Below, piece after piece: positions 10,747 to 23,703 of a stretch of DNA of 64,000 nucleotides; position 1 is the first letter of the stretch; every line of letters starts with the position of its first letter. Origin of the DNA: Rhizobium mesoamericanum STM3625. Lineage in GTDB: Bacteria > Pseudomonadota > Alphaproteobacteria > Rhizobiales > Rhizobiaceae. The translations under genes were made by a program, and so were the position numbers. The stretch spans positions 2,307,813-2,371,812 of the forward strand of contig NZ_HF536772.1 of NCBI RefSeq assembly GCF_000312665.1. The letters are read 5' to 3'. Under the pieces are notes generated by a model that worked only from the letters and a program-made list of their open reading frames with translations, was not told where the DNA came from and made no database searches.

Positions 10747-12069
10747 ATGCGCCTGTCTCGCTATTTCATGCCCATCCTGAAGGAAAACCCCAAGGAGGCG
10801 GAAATCGTCTCCCATCGGCTGATGCTGCGCGCCGGCATGATCCGGCAGCAGTCGCAGGGCATCTATTCCTGGTTGCCGCTCGGCAAGCGGGTCCTCGACA
10901 AGGTCAACAACATCATCCGTGAGGAACAGAACCGCGCCGGCGCGATCGAACTGTCGATGCCGACGCTGCAGTCCGCCGAGCTCTGGCAGGAAAGCGGGCG
11001 CTACGACGCCTACGGCAAGGAGATGCTGCGCATCAAGGATCGCCAGGATCGCCCGATGCTGTACGGCCCGACGAACGAGGAAATGGTCACGGATATTTTC
11101 CGGTCCTACGTGAAGTCCTACAAGAGCCTCCCGCTCAACCTGTATCACATCCAGCTGAAGTTCCGCGACGAGATCCGTCCGCGCTTCGGCACCATGCGCT
11201 CGCGTGAATTTATGATGAAGGACGCCTATTCCTTCGATCTGACGCGCGAGGGCGCCGAGCATTCCTATAACAAGATGTTCACCGCCTATTTGCGCACGTT
11301 CGACCGTCTGGGCCTGCGCGCCATTCCGATGCGTGCCGATACCGGGCCGATTGGTGGCAATCTCAGCCATGAGTTCATCATTCTGGCCGACACCGGCGAG
11401 TCCGAGGTGTTCTGCCACAAGGACTTCGTGAACTTTGCTATCCCGGCTGAAAATACCGACTTCGACAGCGTCGAGGGCCTGAAGGCAGTCTTCGACAAGT
11501 GGACGTCGCTTTATGCCGCCACGTCGGAGATGCATGACGAAGCCGCGTTCAACGCGGTTCCGGAAAAGGATCGCCTCTCTGCACGCGGCATTGAGGTGGG
11601 TCATATCTTCTACTTCGGCACGAAGTATTCCGAGCCAATGGGCGCGAAGGTGCAGGGTCCCGACGGCAAGGAACATACTGTTCACATGGGTTCCTACGGG
11701 ATCGGCCCGACCCGCCTTGTTCCCGCCATCATCGAAGCATCGCATGACGAGAACGGAATCATCTGGCCGACGTCCGTCGCGCCGTTCGATGCGGTCGTGA
11801 TCAACATGAAGGCTGGTGATGCGGCGTGCGATGCGGCGTGCGAGAAGATCTACGCGGCGCTCTCGAATGCCGGCAAGGACGTCCTCTATGACGATACCGA
11901 CGATCGCGCCGGGACGAAATTCGCGGCCGCCGACCTGATCGGCGTTCCGCTGCAGATCATTGCCGGCCCGCGTGCCGTTGCAAGCGGCGAAGTCGAAGTG
12001 AAGGACCGGAAAACGGGAGCCCGCGAAACGATGACCATCGACGCGGCGATCAACAAGCTCTTGGGCTGA
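10747..12069 (+). CDS. proS: Prolyl-tRNA synthetase, short alphaproteobacterial type
   Basis: 440 aa. It charges tRNA-Pro. The class II motifs can be followed: motif 2 around [20 protein letters not shown] (about residues 138-157) and the late GSYGIGPTR motif 3. The protein lacks the roughly 180-residue editing (INS) insertion of E. coli ProS, as is normal for this shorter type. The frame is open from 10693, but the ATG giving [15 protein letters not shown] matches the family N-terminus. Confidence 0.95.
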   Translation: MRLSRYFMPILKENPKEAEIVSHRLMLRAGMIRQQSQGIYSWLPLGKRVLDKVNNIIREEQNRAGAIELSMPTLQSAELWQESGRYDAYGKEMLRIKDRQDRPMLYGPTNEEMVTDIFRSYVKSYKSLPLNLYHIQLKFRDEIRPRFGTMRSREFMMKDAYSFDLTREGAEHSYNKMFTAYLRTFDRLGLRAIPMRADTGPIGGNLSHEFIILADTGESEVFCHKDFVNFAIPAENTDFDSVEGLKAVFDKWTSLYAATSEMHDEAAFNAVPEKDRLSARGIEVGHIFYFGTKYSEPMGAKVQGPDGKEHTVHMGSYGIGPTRLVPAIIEASHDENGIIWPTSVAPFDAVVINMKAGDAACDAACEKIYAALSNAGKDVLYDDTDDRAGTKFAAADLIGVPLQIIAGPRAVASGEVEVKDRKTGARETMTIDAAINKLLG

Positions 12070-12086
12070 GAAGGGCGGGAGGCAAG

Positions 12087-13397
12087 ATGGCAGATGCAGC
12101 GGTGAGCCAGCGGCAGGGTTCCAGATCCGGCTCCTCGCCGGCCGGGCGGCCATTTTCAGCCTTCGAACGGCTCGTGGCGTGGCGCTATCTGCGCGCACGC
12201 CGCAAGGAGGCGTTCATTTCGGTGATCGCCGGCTTCTCCTTCATCGGCATTATGCTTGGTGTTGCCACGCTCATCATCGTCATGGCTGTGATGAACGGAT
12301 TTCGCACGGAGCTGATCTCCCGCATTCTCGGCATCAACGGCCACATGATCGTTCAGCCTGTCGATACGCCGTTCAACGACTATCCGGCGCTGACCGACAG
12401 GCTTGGCGCCGTGCCGGGCGTCAAGCTGGCCCTGCCGCTCGTGGAGGGGCAGACGTTGGCCTCCGGGCAGGGCGGTGCCGGCACAGGCGCGCTGGTACGC
12501 GGTATTCGGCCTGAAGACCTGGACAAGGTGAAGACGGTCTCGGGCAACATCAAGTCCGGGGATCTTGTCGGCTTTGCCGCCGGGCAAGGTGTCCTGATCG
12601 GCTCGGGCATGGCAACACAGCTCGGCCTCCAGGCCGGTGACACCATCACGTTGATATCGCCGGAGGGCGACGTCACGCCGATGGGCGTCAATCCGCGGGT
12701 CAAATCCTACAAGGTTTCCGGCATTTTCGAGATCGGTATGTCGGAGTACGACGCGACGATCATCTACATGCCGCTCGAGGAAGCACAGCTTTACTTCAAT
12801 GCCGAGGGGCTGGTTCAATCCATTGAGCTCTTCGTCGACAATCCCGACGACGTCGACACCATGCGGCCGAAGGTGGAAGCTGCGGCCGGCCGCCAGATTG
12901 CGATCACCGACTGGCGGCAACGCAACCAGACCTTCTTCTCCGCCCTTGAGGTCGAGCGCAATGTCATGTTCATGATCCTCACGCTCATCGTTCTCGTTGC
13001 AGCGCTGAACATCATTTCCGGCCTCATCATGCTGGTAAAGGATAAGGGCAGCGACATCGCAATCTTGCGCACGATGGGTGCAACCTCCGGCGCGATCATG
13101 CGCATCTTTTTCATGACGGGTGCCGCCATTGGCGTTGTCGGTACGCTCGCCGGTGTCCTGCTCGGCGTCATTGTCTGTGTCAATATCGAGAAGATCCGCG
13201 AGTTCTTTTCCTGGGTTTCCGGCACGGTGCTGTTCGATCCGCAGCTCTATTTCCTCAGCCAACTACCGGCAGAAATGAGCCTCAGGGAGACGCTCTCCGT
13301 CGTCATCATGGCCCTGACGCTGTCCTTCCTCGCCACCATCTTCCCGGCATGGCGGGCCTCCAAGCTCGATCCCGTGCAAGCCCTCCGCTACGAATAA
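12087..13397 (+). CDS. lolC: Lipoprotein-releasing ABC transporter permease LolC/LolE
   Basis: 436 aa. The protein has an N-terminal membrane helix (about residues 42-65), a large periplasmic domain and three C-terminal helices (about 290-320, 340-365, 395-425) ending [18 protein letters not shown], the usual end of MacB/LolC-type permeases. It extracts lipoproteins from the inner membrane with LolD, encoded 14 bp downstream. As in most alphaproteobacteria there is one permease gene (LolC/E hybrid type), not separate lolC and lolE. Confidence 0.92.
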   Translation: MADAAVSQRQGSRSGSSPAGRPFSAFERLVAWRYLRARRKEAFISVIAGFSFIGIMLGVATLIIVMAVMNGFRTELISRILGINGHMIVQPVDTPFNDYPALTDRLGAVPGVKLALPLVEGQTLASGQGGAGTGALVRGIRPEDLDKVKTVSGNIKSGDLVGFAAGQGVLIGSGMATQLGLQAGDTITLISPEGDVTPMGVNPRVKSYKVSGIFEIGMSEYDATIIYMPLEEAQLYFNAEGLVQSIELFVDNPDDVDTMRPKVEAAAGRQIAITDWRQRNQTFFSALEVERNVMFMILTLIVLVAALNIISGLIMLVKDKGSDIAILRTMGATSGAIMRIFFMTGAAIGVVGTLAGVLLGVIVCVNIEKIREFFSWVSGTVLFDPQLYFLSQLPAEMSLRETLSVVIMALTLSFLATIFPAWRASKLDPVQALRYE

Positions 13398-13411
13398 GGA
13401 ATGCTCTCTTC

Positions 13412-14095
13412 ATGAAGCGGAATACCGTTCTCAAGCTTTCCGGTGTCGAGCGCCACTATGGCCAGGGCGAGACGCTGCTCTCGATTCTGAAGGGGGCGGA
13501 TTTCACGCTGAACAGCGGCGAGATCGTCGCCCTCGTCGCCCCGTCAGGCACGGGTAAATCGACGCTGCTGCATGTTGCCGGTCTTCTCGAGCACCCTGAT
13601 GGGGGAGAGGTCATCATCAATGGCCACGCCTGTGACGGCTTGCCGGACGACAAGCGCACCGCGATCCGTCGCAACGAGATCGGCTTCGTCTACCAGTTCC
13701 ATCACCTGCTGCCGGAATTCTCTGCGATCGAGAATATCATGATGCCGCAAATGATTGCAGGACTGCCGCGCAAGGAAGCAAAGGAGCGAGCCGGGCAATT
13801 GCTCGAGTACATGCGCATCGGCCATCGCGGCGCTCATCGACCTGGGGAGCTTTCCGGTGGCGAACAGCAGCGTGTGGCGATTGCCCGCGCCGTCGCCAAT
13901 GCACCAAGCTTGCTTTTGGCGGACGAGCCCACGGGCAATCTGGATCCCGAAACCGCAAGCTATGTCTTTGACGCGCTTGAAGCGCTGGTCCGCCAGTCCG
14001 GTCTTGCGGCGCTGATTGCGACCCACAACCACGAGCTCGCCGGCCGCATGGACCGGCGCGTCACAATCACCGACGGAAAGGTCGTGGATTTCTGA
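13412..14095 (+). CDS. lolD: Lipoprotein-releasing ABC transporter ATPase LolD
   Basis: 227 aa. The Walker [10 protein letters not shown] is at residues 43-51, the signature LSGGEQQR at 147-154, Walker B LLLADE at 167-172 and the switch histidine at His205. It powers LolC. The frame is open from 13349, inside lolC, but the ATG at 13412 gives the family start and has AAGGA upstream. Confidence 0.93.
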   Translation: MKRNTVLKLSGVERHYGQGETLLSILKGADFTLNSGEIVALVAPSGTGKSTLLHVAGLLEHPDGGEVIINGHACDGLPDDKRTAIRRNEIGFVYQFHHLLPEFSAIENIMMPQMIAGLPRKEAKERAGQLLEYMRIGHRGAHRPGELSGGEQQRVAIARAVANAPSLLLADEPTGNLDPETASYVFDALEALVRQSGLAALIATHNHELAGRMDRRVTITDGKVVDF

Positions 14096-14560
14096 TCAGG
14101 GACGTATCAGGCCGCCGCGGTAGTCCAGTTCATAGGCCCTGCGCTCGTTCACGACGATTACTTCGCGGCCGGCGAAATGACTGCAGTCGCCCATGCTTTG
14201 ATCGGCATAGAAGCCGAAGGCATGATCGAATTCCAAACCGCCGAGAAAGCGTCGGTGCTCGGCATACATTTTTGACAGTGCGGCCTTGATCACCGTCCCC
14301 GCCCGTTCTCCGTCGATCAGCGCATGCTCGACGATGCGGCCGAAATAATTCATCGCCCAGATCGGTTCGCTGTCCAGCCAGACTACTTCCTGCCCGGCGA
14401 AATCGGCTCCACCGAAATAACTGTCGAGGTAACGCCATGGCCCACGCTGATAACCGATGTCGTGCGATCCCGTCCGGCAAGCGGGTGCAGGGCTTCCGCC
14501 GCCGACATAGGTATTGGCTTTTGCCTCCACGATGAAACTGTTTAACGCGGCAATATTCAT
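14096..14560 (-). CDS. DUF5680 domain protein
   Basis: 154 aa. The N-terminus NIAALNSFIVEAKANTYVGGG followed by SHDIGY and GPWRYLDSYFGG is the pattern I associate with DUF5680, a soluble domain of unknown function. The start at 14560 is fixed by a strong GGAGGAAA ribosome site; the frame upstream is open but does not look coding. The gene is convergent with lolD, whose stop is next to its own. Confidence 0.75.
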   Translation of the reverse strand: MNIAALNSFIVEAKANTYVGGGSPAPACRTGSHDIGYQRGPWRYLDSYFGGADFAGQEVVWLDSEPIWAMNYFGRIVEHALIDGERAGTVIKAALSKMYAEHRRFLGGLEFDHAFGFYADQSMGDCSHFAGREVIVVNERRAYELDYRGGLIRP

Positions 14561-14630
14561 GGCCTGTTTCCTCCTGGCCGGCAGCCTCTCAATAACCGTG
14601 CTGATTGTGAAGACAAAATAAGAACGAAAC

Positions 14631-15137
14631 CTATTGCCTGCAGACCGCTTGCGCTGTTTCGTCATTCCACTGGGTAATTGGGATAACGCGCGGCTCGGCC
14701 TTGATGTCTTTGCCATTCTTCTGCAGCTTGCCGGTCAACGCATTGTAGTCGCAGGTGCCGCCGGCGTTGGGGTCGAGCGTGTCGTACTGATTGTAGGTGT
14801 AACCTGCGACAACGAACTGTTTGTTGCGGTAGGCCACCGTCAGTGTCTGGTCCCAGCGGTCGCGCCCGATGGCGCTGTTCTGTGAGTGTATCGCGATCGA
14901 CGACTTGCCAGCGGCTTTCAACGACGGTTCCTGGCCAAAGACGCCGTCAGCGCTGGTGCTGCCCCAAATCTTGTTTGGCGCGCTCAGGGAAAGCCGCAGC
15001 AGCGCGAGATCCGCACGCCCGTCGCCATCCCAATCGCCTGTCGCCGCCTCGACGATGCGGGCGGGATCGATCTCCTCGGCTCTTGCGGTAAACTCTGTCG
15101 ATAGAACCAATCCCGCAATTAATACAAACTTAAACAT
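14631..15137 (-). CDS. Secreted hypothetical protein with FG-GAP-like calcium motif
   Basis: 168 aa. Residues 1-20 look like a signal peptide (hydrophobic VLIAGLVLS, cleavage near ARA-EE). Residues 35-43, in TGDWDGDGRADLALL, form a DxDGDGxxD calcium-binding loop like one FG-GAP/VCBS repeat. Two cysteines near the C-terminus could pair in the periplasm. GGAGAAAAGC precedes the ATG. Function unknown. It is divergent from the 28-aa gene at 15241 and may share its LexA-boxed promoter region. Confidence 0.7.
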   Translation of the reverse strand: MFKFVLIAGLVLSTEFTARAEEIDPARIVEAATGDWDGDGRADLALLRLSLSAPNKIWGSTSADGVFGQEPSLKAAGKSSIAIHSQNSAIGRDRWDQTLTVAYRNKQFVVAGYTYNQYDTLDPNAGGTCDYNALTGKLQKNGKDIKAEPRVIPITQWNDETAQAVCRQ

Positions 15138-15184
15138 GCTTTTCTCCTATCGCCACGCGGCCAGAAGAGCGGAAAAGAATCCTG

Positions 15185-15208
15185 TTGACAATAGAACAAT
15201 AGCGGAAC
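15185..15208 (+). promoter_or_regulatory. Promoter region with LexA (SOS) box GAAC-N7-GAAC
   Basis: GAAC at 15194-15197 and GAAC at 15205-15208 are separated by exactly seven bases, the alphaproteobacterial LexA operator. A perfect TTGACA (15185-15190) lies immediately before it on the + strand, so LexA would sit in the -35 to -10 spacer. The -10 is not obvious: AAACTG or CAAACT would fall at the right distance. The box could also affect the leftward gene at 15137. Confidence 0.75.
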
Positions 15209-15240
15209 AAACTGAAAACATAAGAGAACAGGAGAGCCAA

Positions 15241-15327
15241 ATGACTGACATGATCCGTGATATCGCAGCATTCACCTCCATCGCAATGTTCGTTGCCAGC
15301 TTCTCGTTGATCTGCATGGCAATGTAA
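15241..15327 (+). CDS. 28-aa membrane peptide, SidA-like candidate (SOS division inhibitor)
   Basis: ATG with AGGAG six bases upstream; the product is MTDMIRDIAA followed by a hydrophobic stretch FTSIAMFVASFSLICMAM, so one membrane helix with a short charged N-terminal tail. The gene is preceded by a LexA box and followed by a perfect 10-bp hairpin, which makes it a complete single-gene unit. Caulobacter SidA is a 29-aa SOS-induced inner-membrane peptide that blocks division through FtsW and FtsN. Size, topology and predicted regulation match, but I cannot show sequence homology. Confidence 0.6.
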   Translation: MTDMIRDIAAFTSIAMFVASFSLICMAM

Positions 15328-15336
15328 GAATTTCGG

Positions 15337-15361
15337 GGACCGCATGGCTGTCATGCGGTCC
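15337..15361 (+). terminator. Hairpin after the 28-aa SOS gene
   Basis: Perfect 10-bp stem GGACCGCATG / CATGCGGTCC with a five-base loop, starting 9 bp after the stop codon. There is no T-run after it, so termination is inferred from position and stem strength only. It separates the small gene from dnaE. Confidence 0.5.
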
Positions 15362-15441
15362 GAACGCGACCCTTGTCTGGACATCATCCCCCCAATGCTG
15401 AGAATAGACCTGATTTGATTCAGGTGATCGGAAGGCATGGC

Positions 15442-18942
<3,501 letters not shown>

Positions 18943-18944
18943 CC

Positions 18945-20180
18945 TCACCCCTTCGTAAGGGTAATGAAGTCCGTCCCTTCGCCCGTCTCGGTGCCGAGGC
19001 CAGTGTCGGAGATTGTCAGCGTCGAGCCGGTCGTCAAGATGGCGTCGATTTTGCGCCGTGTTTCCTCGGGAATATCAATACGGCTGAGGGCATTGGCGAT
19101 CGGTGTGCCAGATATGATCGAGCTTTCGAGGCTGCTGATGCCGAGCCGCGTCATGGTTGCGCGCGAGAGCGTGTTGGGAAGCGTTGCTCCCATCCAGTCC
19201 GCCGAACCCGTTTCGAAATCGACGTTATGGACAAAGAAGAAGTGCGTGCCGAGGGCAAGCCCGGGGTTCTCGATCGAGATCGGCGCTTCAAGGACCGGCT
19301 GGAAACCTTGGCGAACCATGAGGACGCCGTTCGGTGGCGCTCCCTTGCCCGCCGCGGCATAGACGGCCTTGAGGAGTGCGTCACTCATCGGTGACTTGTC
19401 TACCGTAGGCTCAATCGGATACTTCAATTTGAAATCACTGATCGCTTGCAGTGTTGCCGTGCCAAGCAAGCCGTCGGGTTCACCCGCAGCAAATCCGAGT
19501 TCGTTGAGGTATGTCTGTAGATCGATGATCTCCTCGCGCATGCTGCGGCGCGTAATGAGAATGCGGATCGGCGTGTCGTTCTCGGGAGCCCTTGCCGCCG
19601 GGACCTGGGGAGACGGTAGTGCGACGTCGTTCATGGCGACCTGAACGGGAGCCTGCCCGATCGCGGGTCGCAAAGCAGCATCGGAAAGCAACGCCGGGGA
19701 CGCTGGAGCGTCCGGCCGGAAGAGCGTCGGGTGATCGATCGGTTCCGGCGCTAGTTCGGCGTCGGTTATGACAACCGGTACGCCCACTCCCGTCATCTTG
19801 TAGAGGTGCTTTGCAAAAGCCGCTGGCATCCGGACGCAGCCATGCGATGCTGGATAGCGGGGCACGGCGTTCGACTCATGAAGCGCAATTCCTGACCAGG
19901 TCAGGCGCTGCATGAAGGGCATCGGTGCAGCCGAATAGATATTCGACTCGTGATACCTCTGCTTCTCGATGACGGAAAAGATGCCACTCGGCGTCGTATG
20001 GCCAGTCTTTCCCGTCGAAACCTTCGAAGTCGCCACGATCTCGCTGCCGTCGTAGAGGGTAAGCGACTGGGCATCCTTCGATACGAAAATTTGCAGCGTG
20101 CGTGAATCCGCGGCAAGCGCGGGGTGCACGATTGCGGTGGCCGACAGCAAGCCAAGGCCGAAAACGAGACGCGACAACAT
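18945..20180 (-). CDS. L,D-transpeptidase (YkuD family) with peptidoglycan-binding domain
   Basis: 411 aa. A signal peptide (residues 1-24, PALA-AD) is followed by a YkuD catalytic domain with SHGCVRMP (His113, Cys115, Arg117) and a peptidoglycan-binding domain (about 217-275, LNELGFAAGEPDGLLG). The last 120 residues are of unknown role. Such enzymes make 3-3 cross-links, abundant in rhizobia, or attach proteins to the wall. A TTG three codons upstream is an alternative start. It is convergent with dnaE with a 2-bp gap. Confidence 0.9.
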   Translation of the reverse strand: MLSRLVFGLGLLSATAIVHPALAADSRTLQIFVSKDAQSLTLYDGSEIVATSKVSTGKTGHTTPSGIFSVIEKQRYHESNIYSAAPMPFMQRLTWSGIALHESNAVPRYPASHGCVRMPAAFAKHLYKMTGVGVPVVITDAELAPEPIDHPTLFRPDAPASPALLSDAALRPAIGQAPVQVAMNDVALPSPQVPAARAPENDTPIRILITRRSMREEIIDLQTYLNELGFAAGEPDGLLGTATLQAISDFKLKYPIEPTVDKSPMSDALLKAVYAAAGKGAPPNGVLMVRQGFQPVLEAPISIENPGLALGTHFFFVHNVDFETGSADWMGATLPNTLSRATMTRLGISSLESSIISGTPIANALSRIDIPEETRRKIDAILTTGSTLTISDTGLGTETGEGTDFITLTKG

Positions 20181-20273
20181 ATGACTCAACCGATACGCAA
20201 TACTTGAAGCGCGAGCCTAGACGCCGAAGCTTAAGGAAAACTTGAAATAGCGGAATTGAAGCAGGCTTACATG

Positions 20274-21563
20274 CTAGTCATCGCGCTTCCCGCCAAAGGT
20301 ATATCCAGTCTGGACGGTGCCTTTTCCGAACTTGTCGCGAAGCTTGTCCATCGCAGCTTCCGCGGCAGCCCTGCGACCCGATTGCACGTCGATGAGGTCG
20401 GGCGGATCGGCGCGCGCGGGGTCGCAAAGATCGGCCACGCCGATCCCGATCAGCCGAAACTTCGTACCATCCGTCTCCTTCTTGAGGAGTTCCAGCCCCG
20501 TGCGGAATATTCGGTCGGCAAGCTGGGTCGGGTCTTCGAGCTTGCGATTGCGGGTGCGCAACTTGAAGTCCGCCGTCTTCAATTTCAGAACCACCGTCCG
20601 ACCGGCGATATCATGCTTCTTCAGCCGCCAGGAAACCTTTTCCGAAAGGCTGCGCAGTATCGGGACGAGTTCGTCATGGCGGGAAATATCATCGAAGAAG
20701 GTCGTTTCGGACGAAACACTTTTTGCTGCGTCGTTGAGATGAACCTCGCGATCGTCGATGCCGCGTGAGAGGCGTGCAAGCCGCTGCCCCATGCTGCCGT
20801 ATCGGCGCATGAGGTCGCTTTCCTCCATTGTCTGCAATTGGCCGATCGTTCGGATGCCATCTGCCTCGAGCGTTGCTGCAAACGCCTTGCCGACACCCCA
20901 GATCGTCGTCACCGGTCGGGGCGCAAGGAAGGAAACCGCCTCGTCCCGACCGATGACCGAGAAGCCTCTGGGCTTCTGCAGGTCGGACGCGACCTTGGCG
21001 AGGAATTTGCAGTAGGAAAGACCAACGGAGATGGTGATACCGATCTCCTTCTCGATCCGCTGCACGAACTTGGCGAGTGTGCGCGCCGGCGGATCGTGAT
21101 GCAGGCGTTCGGTGCCGCCGAGTTCCAAGAAGGCTTCATCGATCGAAAGCGGCTGAACCAACGGAGTGAGTTCCTCCATCAAAATGCGGACCTCGCGTCC
21201 GACCTTCACGTATTTTTCCATGTGAGGTGGAATGACGACTGCCTGTGGACAGGCCTCGAGAGCCTTGAACATCGGCATTGCCGAGCGAACACCATGGATG
21301 CGGGCGACATAGCAGGCTGTGGAAACCACCCCGCGCTTGCCACCACCGATGATGACAGGCTTGTCGGCGAGTTCCGGATTGTCGCGCTTCTCGATTGCAG
21401 CGTAGAAGGCGTCGCAATCGATGTGCGCCAGCGTCAGCTCATAGAGTTCCTTGTGTCGCAGGAGACGAGGACTTCCGCATGCCGAGCAACGGCGCGTGTC
21501 GGCCTTCTGCTCGGCAAGGCAGTCGCGACAGAAGCCGGGTGTCTTGGCGTACGCAGGTGTCAT
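20274..21563 (-). CDS. dinB: DNA polymerase IV (DinB) with N-terminal zinc-ribbon extension
   Basis: 429 aa Y-family translesion polymerase. Catalytic carboxylates are in HIDCDAFYA (Asp49, Asp51) and SIDEAFLE (Asp142, Glu143). Before the palm domain there is a four-cysteine element (Cys12, 15, 26, 29) that resembles a zinc ribbon and is not in E. coli DinB. The ATG at 21563 was chosen because a LexA box lies directly upstream; an in-frame GTG at 21593 would fall in the promoter. The C-terminus [10 protein letters not shown] may contain the clamp-binding part. Confidence 0.92.
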   Translation of the reverse strand: MTPAYAKTPGFCRDCLAEQKADTRRCSACGSPRLLRHKELYELTLAHIDCDAFYAAIEKRDNPELADKPVIIGGGKRGVVSTACYVARIHGVRSAMPMFKALEACPQAVVIPPHMEKYVKVGREVRILMEELTPLVQPLSIDEAFLELGGTERLHHDPPARTLAKFVQRIEKEIGITISVGLSYCKFLAKVASDLQKPRGFSVIGRDEAVSFLAPRPVTTIWGVGKAFAATLEADGIRTIGQLQTMEESDLMRRYGSMGQRLARLSRGIDDREVHLNDAAKSVSSETTFFDDISRHDELVPILRSLSEKVSWRLKKHDIAGRTVVLKLKTADFKLRTRNRKLEDPTQLADRIFRTGLELLKKETDGTKFRLIGIGVADLCDPARADPPDLIDVQSGRRAAAEAAMDKLRDKFGKGTVQTGYTFGGKRDD

Positions 21564-21568
21564 GGCAA

Positions 21569-21583
21569 GAACAAAGATTGAAC
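21569..21583 (-). promoter_or_regulatory. LexA (SOS) box of dinB
   Basis: On the minus strand GTTC-N7-GTTC (GAAC at 21569-21572 and 21580-21583 on the + strand), ending six bases before the dinB ATG. Upstream on the minus strand TTGAGA and TAGTGT are spaced by 17 bp and could be the -35 and -10, which would place the box over the transcription start. This supports DNA-damage control of dinB. Confidence 0.8.
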
Positions 21584-21637
21584 ATCGCAACACTAGCCTC
21601 TAAACTTTTGAGTCTCAAGAGAGGTTGGGAGGTTGCA

Positions 21638-22225
21638 TTGGATATTGATCTCCGTTTCGAGCCGGTGACTGCAGACCGGTGGAGCGACTTCGAACGGCTT
21701 TTCGGTGCCCGCGGAGCCTTCTGTGACTGCTGGTGTGTCGCGCTTCGCCTGCCTCATGCCGTCCGCACGAAGATGCGGCCCGATGAGCGCAAGTCACACA
21801 TGTTCGGACGGATAGCCGTGGGGCCGCCACCAGGAATTCTCGCCTACGCCGATGACGAGCCGGTCGCATGGGTTCAGGTTGGGCCAAGGCACGACGTGCC
21901 GCAATTCAATTCACCTCGAACCGTGTCCCGACCGGTGGAAGAGCGGGATGCGCACGATCCGTCGTTTTGGGCGGTAAGTTGTTTCTTCCTGACCTCGCAT
22001 TTGCGCGGGCACGGGCTCAGTCACCGTCTCCTTGCCGGTGCGATTGACCATGCGCGGCGCCATGGCGCTCGCTATCTCGAAGGCTGCCCGATCGACCAGG
22101 TCAAGCAATCGAAATCGGTGACGCTCTGTACAGGGTCGACCGCGATCTTCGATGCGGCCGGATTTGAGATCGTGGCAAAACGGAAGGATAGCCGCCCGCT
22201 CATGCGGCTGGATTTGCACTCGTGA
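21638..22225 (+). CDS. GNAT family N-acetyltransferase
   Basis: 195 aa from a TTG start, selected because GGGAGG lies five bases upstream and the family-like sequence begins there (DIDLRFEPVTADRWSDFERLF). A cysteine cluster FCDCWCVALR and the region SCFFLTSHLRGHGLSHRLLAGAIDHARRHGARYLEG, which corresponds to the acetyl-CoA binding strand and helix, identify the fold. Substrate unknown. It is divergent from dinB and overlaps the next gene tail to tail by 26 bp. Confidence 0.75.
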   Translation: MDIDLRFEPVTADRWSDFERLFGARGAFCDCWCVALRLPHAVRTKMRPDERKSHMFGRIAVGPPPGILAYADDEPVAWVQVGPRHDVPQFNSPRTVSRPVEERDAHDPSFWAVSCFFLTSHLRGHGLSHRLLAGAIDHARRHGARYLEGCPIDQVKQSKSVTLCTGSTAIFDAAGFEIVAKRKDSRPLMRLDLHS

Positions 22226-22871
22226 GAACATCGGCAGCGAAATGTGCCCTTAGCAACTCGGCGGCATGGTCCCAGCCAGTCGCCGCGACGATGTTTCCAA
22301 CTGGCGGTGGTGCGAAAGCCTTGAAATCGGCGTTGGCCATCATGGTCAGGAGCAGGCAATCGGGCACATGATCGGCAACGGAAAGGAGATTGCGTTGCAT
22401 ATCATCGATGAAGGCGACCGGAAGGCTTCGACCATCATGGAGCCTTGCGACAACCGGTCCTTTGGCCTCTTGCGTGGCGATCAGATCGAAGGAGAGGTGA
22501 AGCTGGTCGAGAAATTCGCGCCGGATACCGTGGTGGCGAGGTGGCATGGCGGTCAGGAAGACAATGTCGGCGTCGGCCGAAAGCGACTGCAGTGTTTCGA
22601 CGGCCTTTTCCGCTGGCTTCTGCCAGAGGTGCTGGTTCGCAAAGAAGACTTCCTCGAACGCATCGACGTCCGCTTTTTCCAACTCCCTGCCATCCAGCAG
22701 CGAAACGATATTGCCGTAGAGGCGGAACGACCGCGGCAGGAGGTCGTAACTATGCGAGCGCAGAAAAGCGGTAAAGGGAGTGAGGAACTCGAGAACCACT
22801 TCGTCGATGTCGCAGACCACCAAAGGCCGGTCACCGAGCCGCACCTGGCTGACGTTGGTGGCAATATCCAT
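22200..22871 (-). CDS. HAD superfamily hydrolase-like protein
   Basis: 223 aa. The HAD nucleophile motif is VVCDIDEVVLEF (Asp21, Asp23), followed by FLTAMPP (motif II threonine) and a late VAFIDDMQRN (motif IV). These suggest a phosphatase-type HAD protein; substrate unknown. The start has GGGAGA about nine bases upstream. It lies 2 bp after the DUF3572 gene, so both are one operon. Confidence 0.8.
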   Translation of the reverse strand: MDIATNVSQVRLGDRPLVVCDIDEVVLEFLTPFTAFLRSHSYDLLPRSFRLYGNIVSLLDGRELEKADVDAFEEVFFANQHLWQKPAEKAVETLQSLSADADIVFLTAMPPRHHGIRREFLDQLHLSFDLIATQEAKGPVVARLHDGRSLPVAFIDDMQRNLLSVADHVPDCLLLTMMANADFKAFAPPPVGNIVAATGWDHAAELLRAHFAADVLTSANPAA

Positions 22872-22873
22872 GC

Positions 22874-23182
22874 TCAATATTCTCCCGAGCCAAGTCCCGG
22901 CGGTGAAAAGTGCAGCCATGCTGCATTCAATGTGTCGGGCGCGACGCCAGTCGCCTGGCAAAAGGCCATCGCTGTTGGCTCATGTTGCATGATGAAGTCC
23001 ATCATGCCCGAAATAAACCCGGGATCGTTGACAGCGTGGCGGACCTGCGCCGGTTGGACGCCTGTCAATGCAAGGAAACGACCGAATAGATCCGGTTCGT
23101 TGGCAAGCCAGGCAAGAACGGAGATCACGGTCTCCTGCGGGTCGGCCGCGAGTTGTTTTGAAGTCTTGAAGTTGCTCTGCAT
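22874..23182 (-). CDS. DUF3572 family protein
   Basis: 102 aa, helical and soluble. The pattern ETVISVLAWLANEPDLFGRFLALTG and the later PTAMAFCQATG match the DUF3572 family found in Rhizobiales beside divK. Function unknown. It is divergent from divK, with about 130 bp between the starts, and co-transcribed with the HAD gene. Confidence 0.85.
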   Translation of the reverse strand: MQSNFKTSKQLAADPQETVISVLAWLANEPDLFGRFLALTGVQPAQVRHAVNDPGFISGMMDFIMQHEPTAMAFCQATGVAPDTLNAAWLHFSPPGLGSGEY

Positions 23183-23314
23183 TTCTCTGGGTAAATTACC
23201 TATTTTTCAACCAAATAGCGATAGTGTGCCGCCATCGGTTCTATGGAACCATGCCGCCGCATAAGTCTTCTTCATGCGGGGAAGCGGTACCAGAACGGAC
23301 GTAGGACGCGTGTC

Positions 23315-23686
23315 ATGCCCAAACAGGTAATGATTGTAGAAGATAACGAGCTCAACATGAAGCTCTTTCGCGACCTCATCGAGGCGTCCGGCTACACGAC
23401 GATCCAGACCCGAAACGGCATGGAAGCGCTCGATCTCGCGCGCAAATACCGGCCCGATCTGATTTTGATGGACATTCAGCTCCCCGAAGTTTCTGGTCTC
23501 GAGGTCACCAAATGGCTGAAGGAAGACGATGACCTGCACGTCATTCCTGTTATCGCCGTTACAGCATTTGCCATGAAAGGGGACGAGGAGCGTATCCGCC
23601 AGGGCGGCTGCGAAGCCTATGTCTCCAAACCCATTTCCGTTCCTAAGTTCATTGAGACGATTAAGACTTATCTGGGCGATGCCTGA
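23315..23686 (+). CDS. divK: Single-domain response regulator DivK
   Basis: 123 aa, one receiver domain: acidic pocket VEDN (Glu9, Asp10), phosphoacceptor Asp53 in LMDIQLP, Thr83 and Lys105. DivK is the cytoplasmic relay between the DivJ/PleC kinases and the DivL-CckA-CtrA pathway controlling the alphaproteobacterial cell cycle. The ATG at 23315 gives the family start [11 protein letters not shown]. pleD follows after 17 bp, the classic divK-pleD operon. Confidence 0.96.
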   Translation: MPKQVMIVEDNELNMKLFRDLIEASGYTTIQTRNGMEALDLARKYRPDLILMDIQLPEVSGLEVTKWLKEDDDLHVIPVIAVTAFAMKGDEERIRQGGCEAYVSKPISVPKFIETIKTYLGDA

Positions 23687-23703
23687 CGCATCGGAAAGAA
23701 GCT

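Noticed and set aside
15194..15208. LexA control of dnaE from the box at 15194
   Set aside because: The hairpin at 15337-15361 and the intervening small gene make read-through control of the essential dnaE less likely; left open as a minor possibility.
14869..15327. 152-codon + strand frame ending with the 28-aa peptide
   Set aside because: The upstream part overlaps the leftward secreted protein gene and shows no coding character; the ribosome site and LexA box place the real start at 15241.
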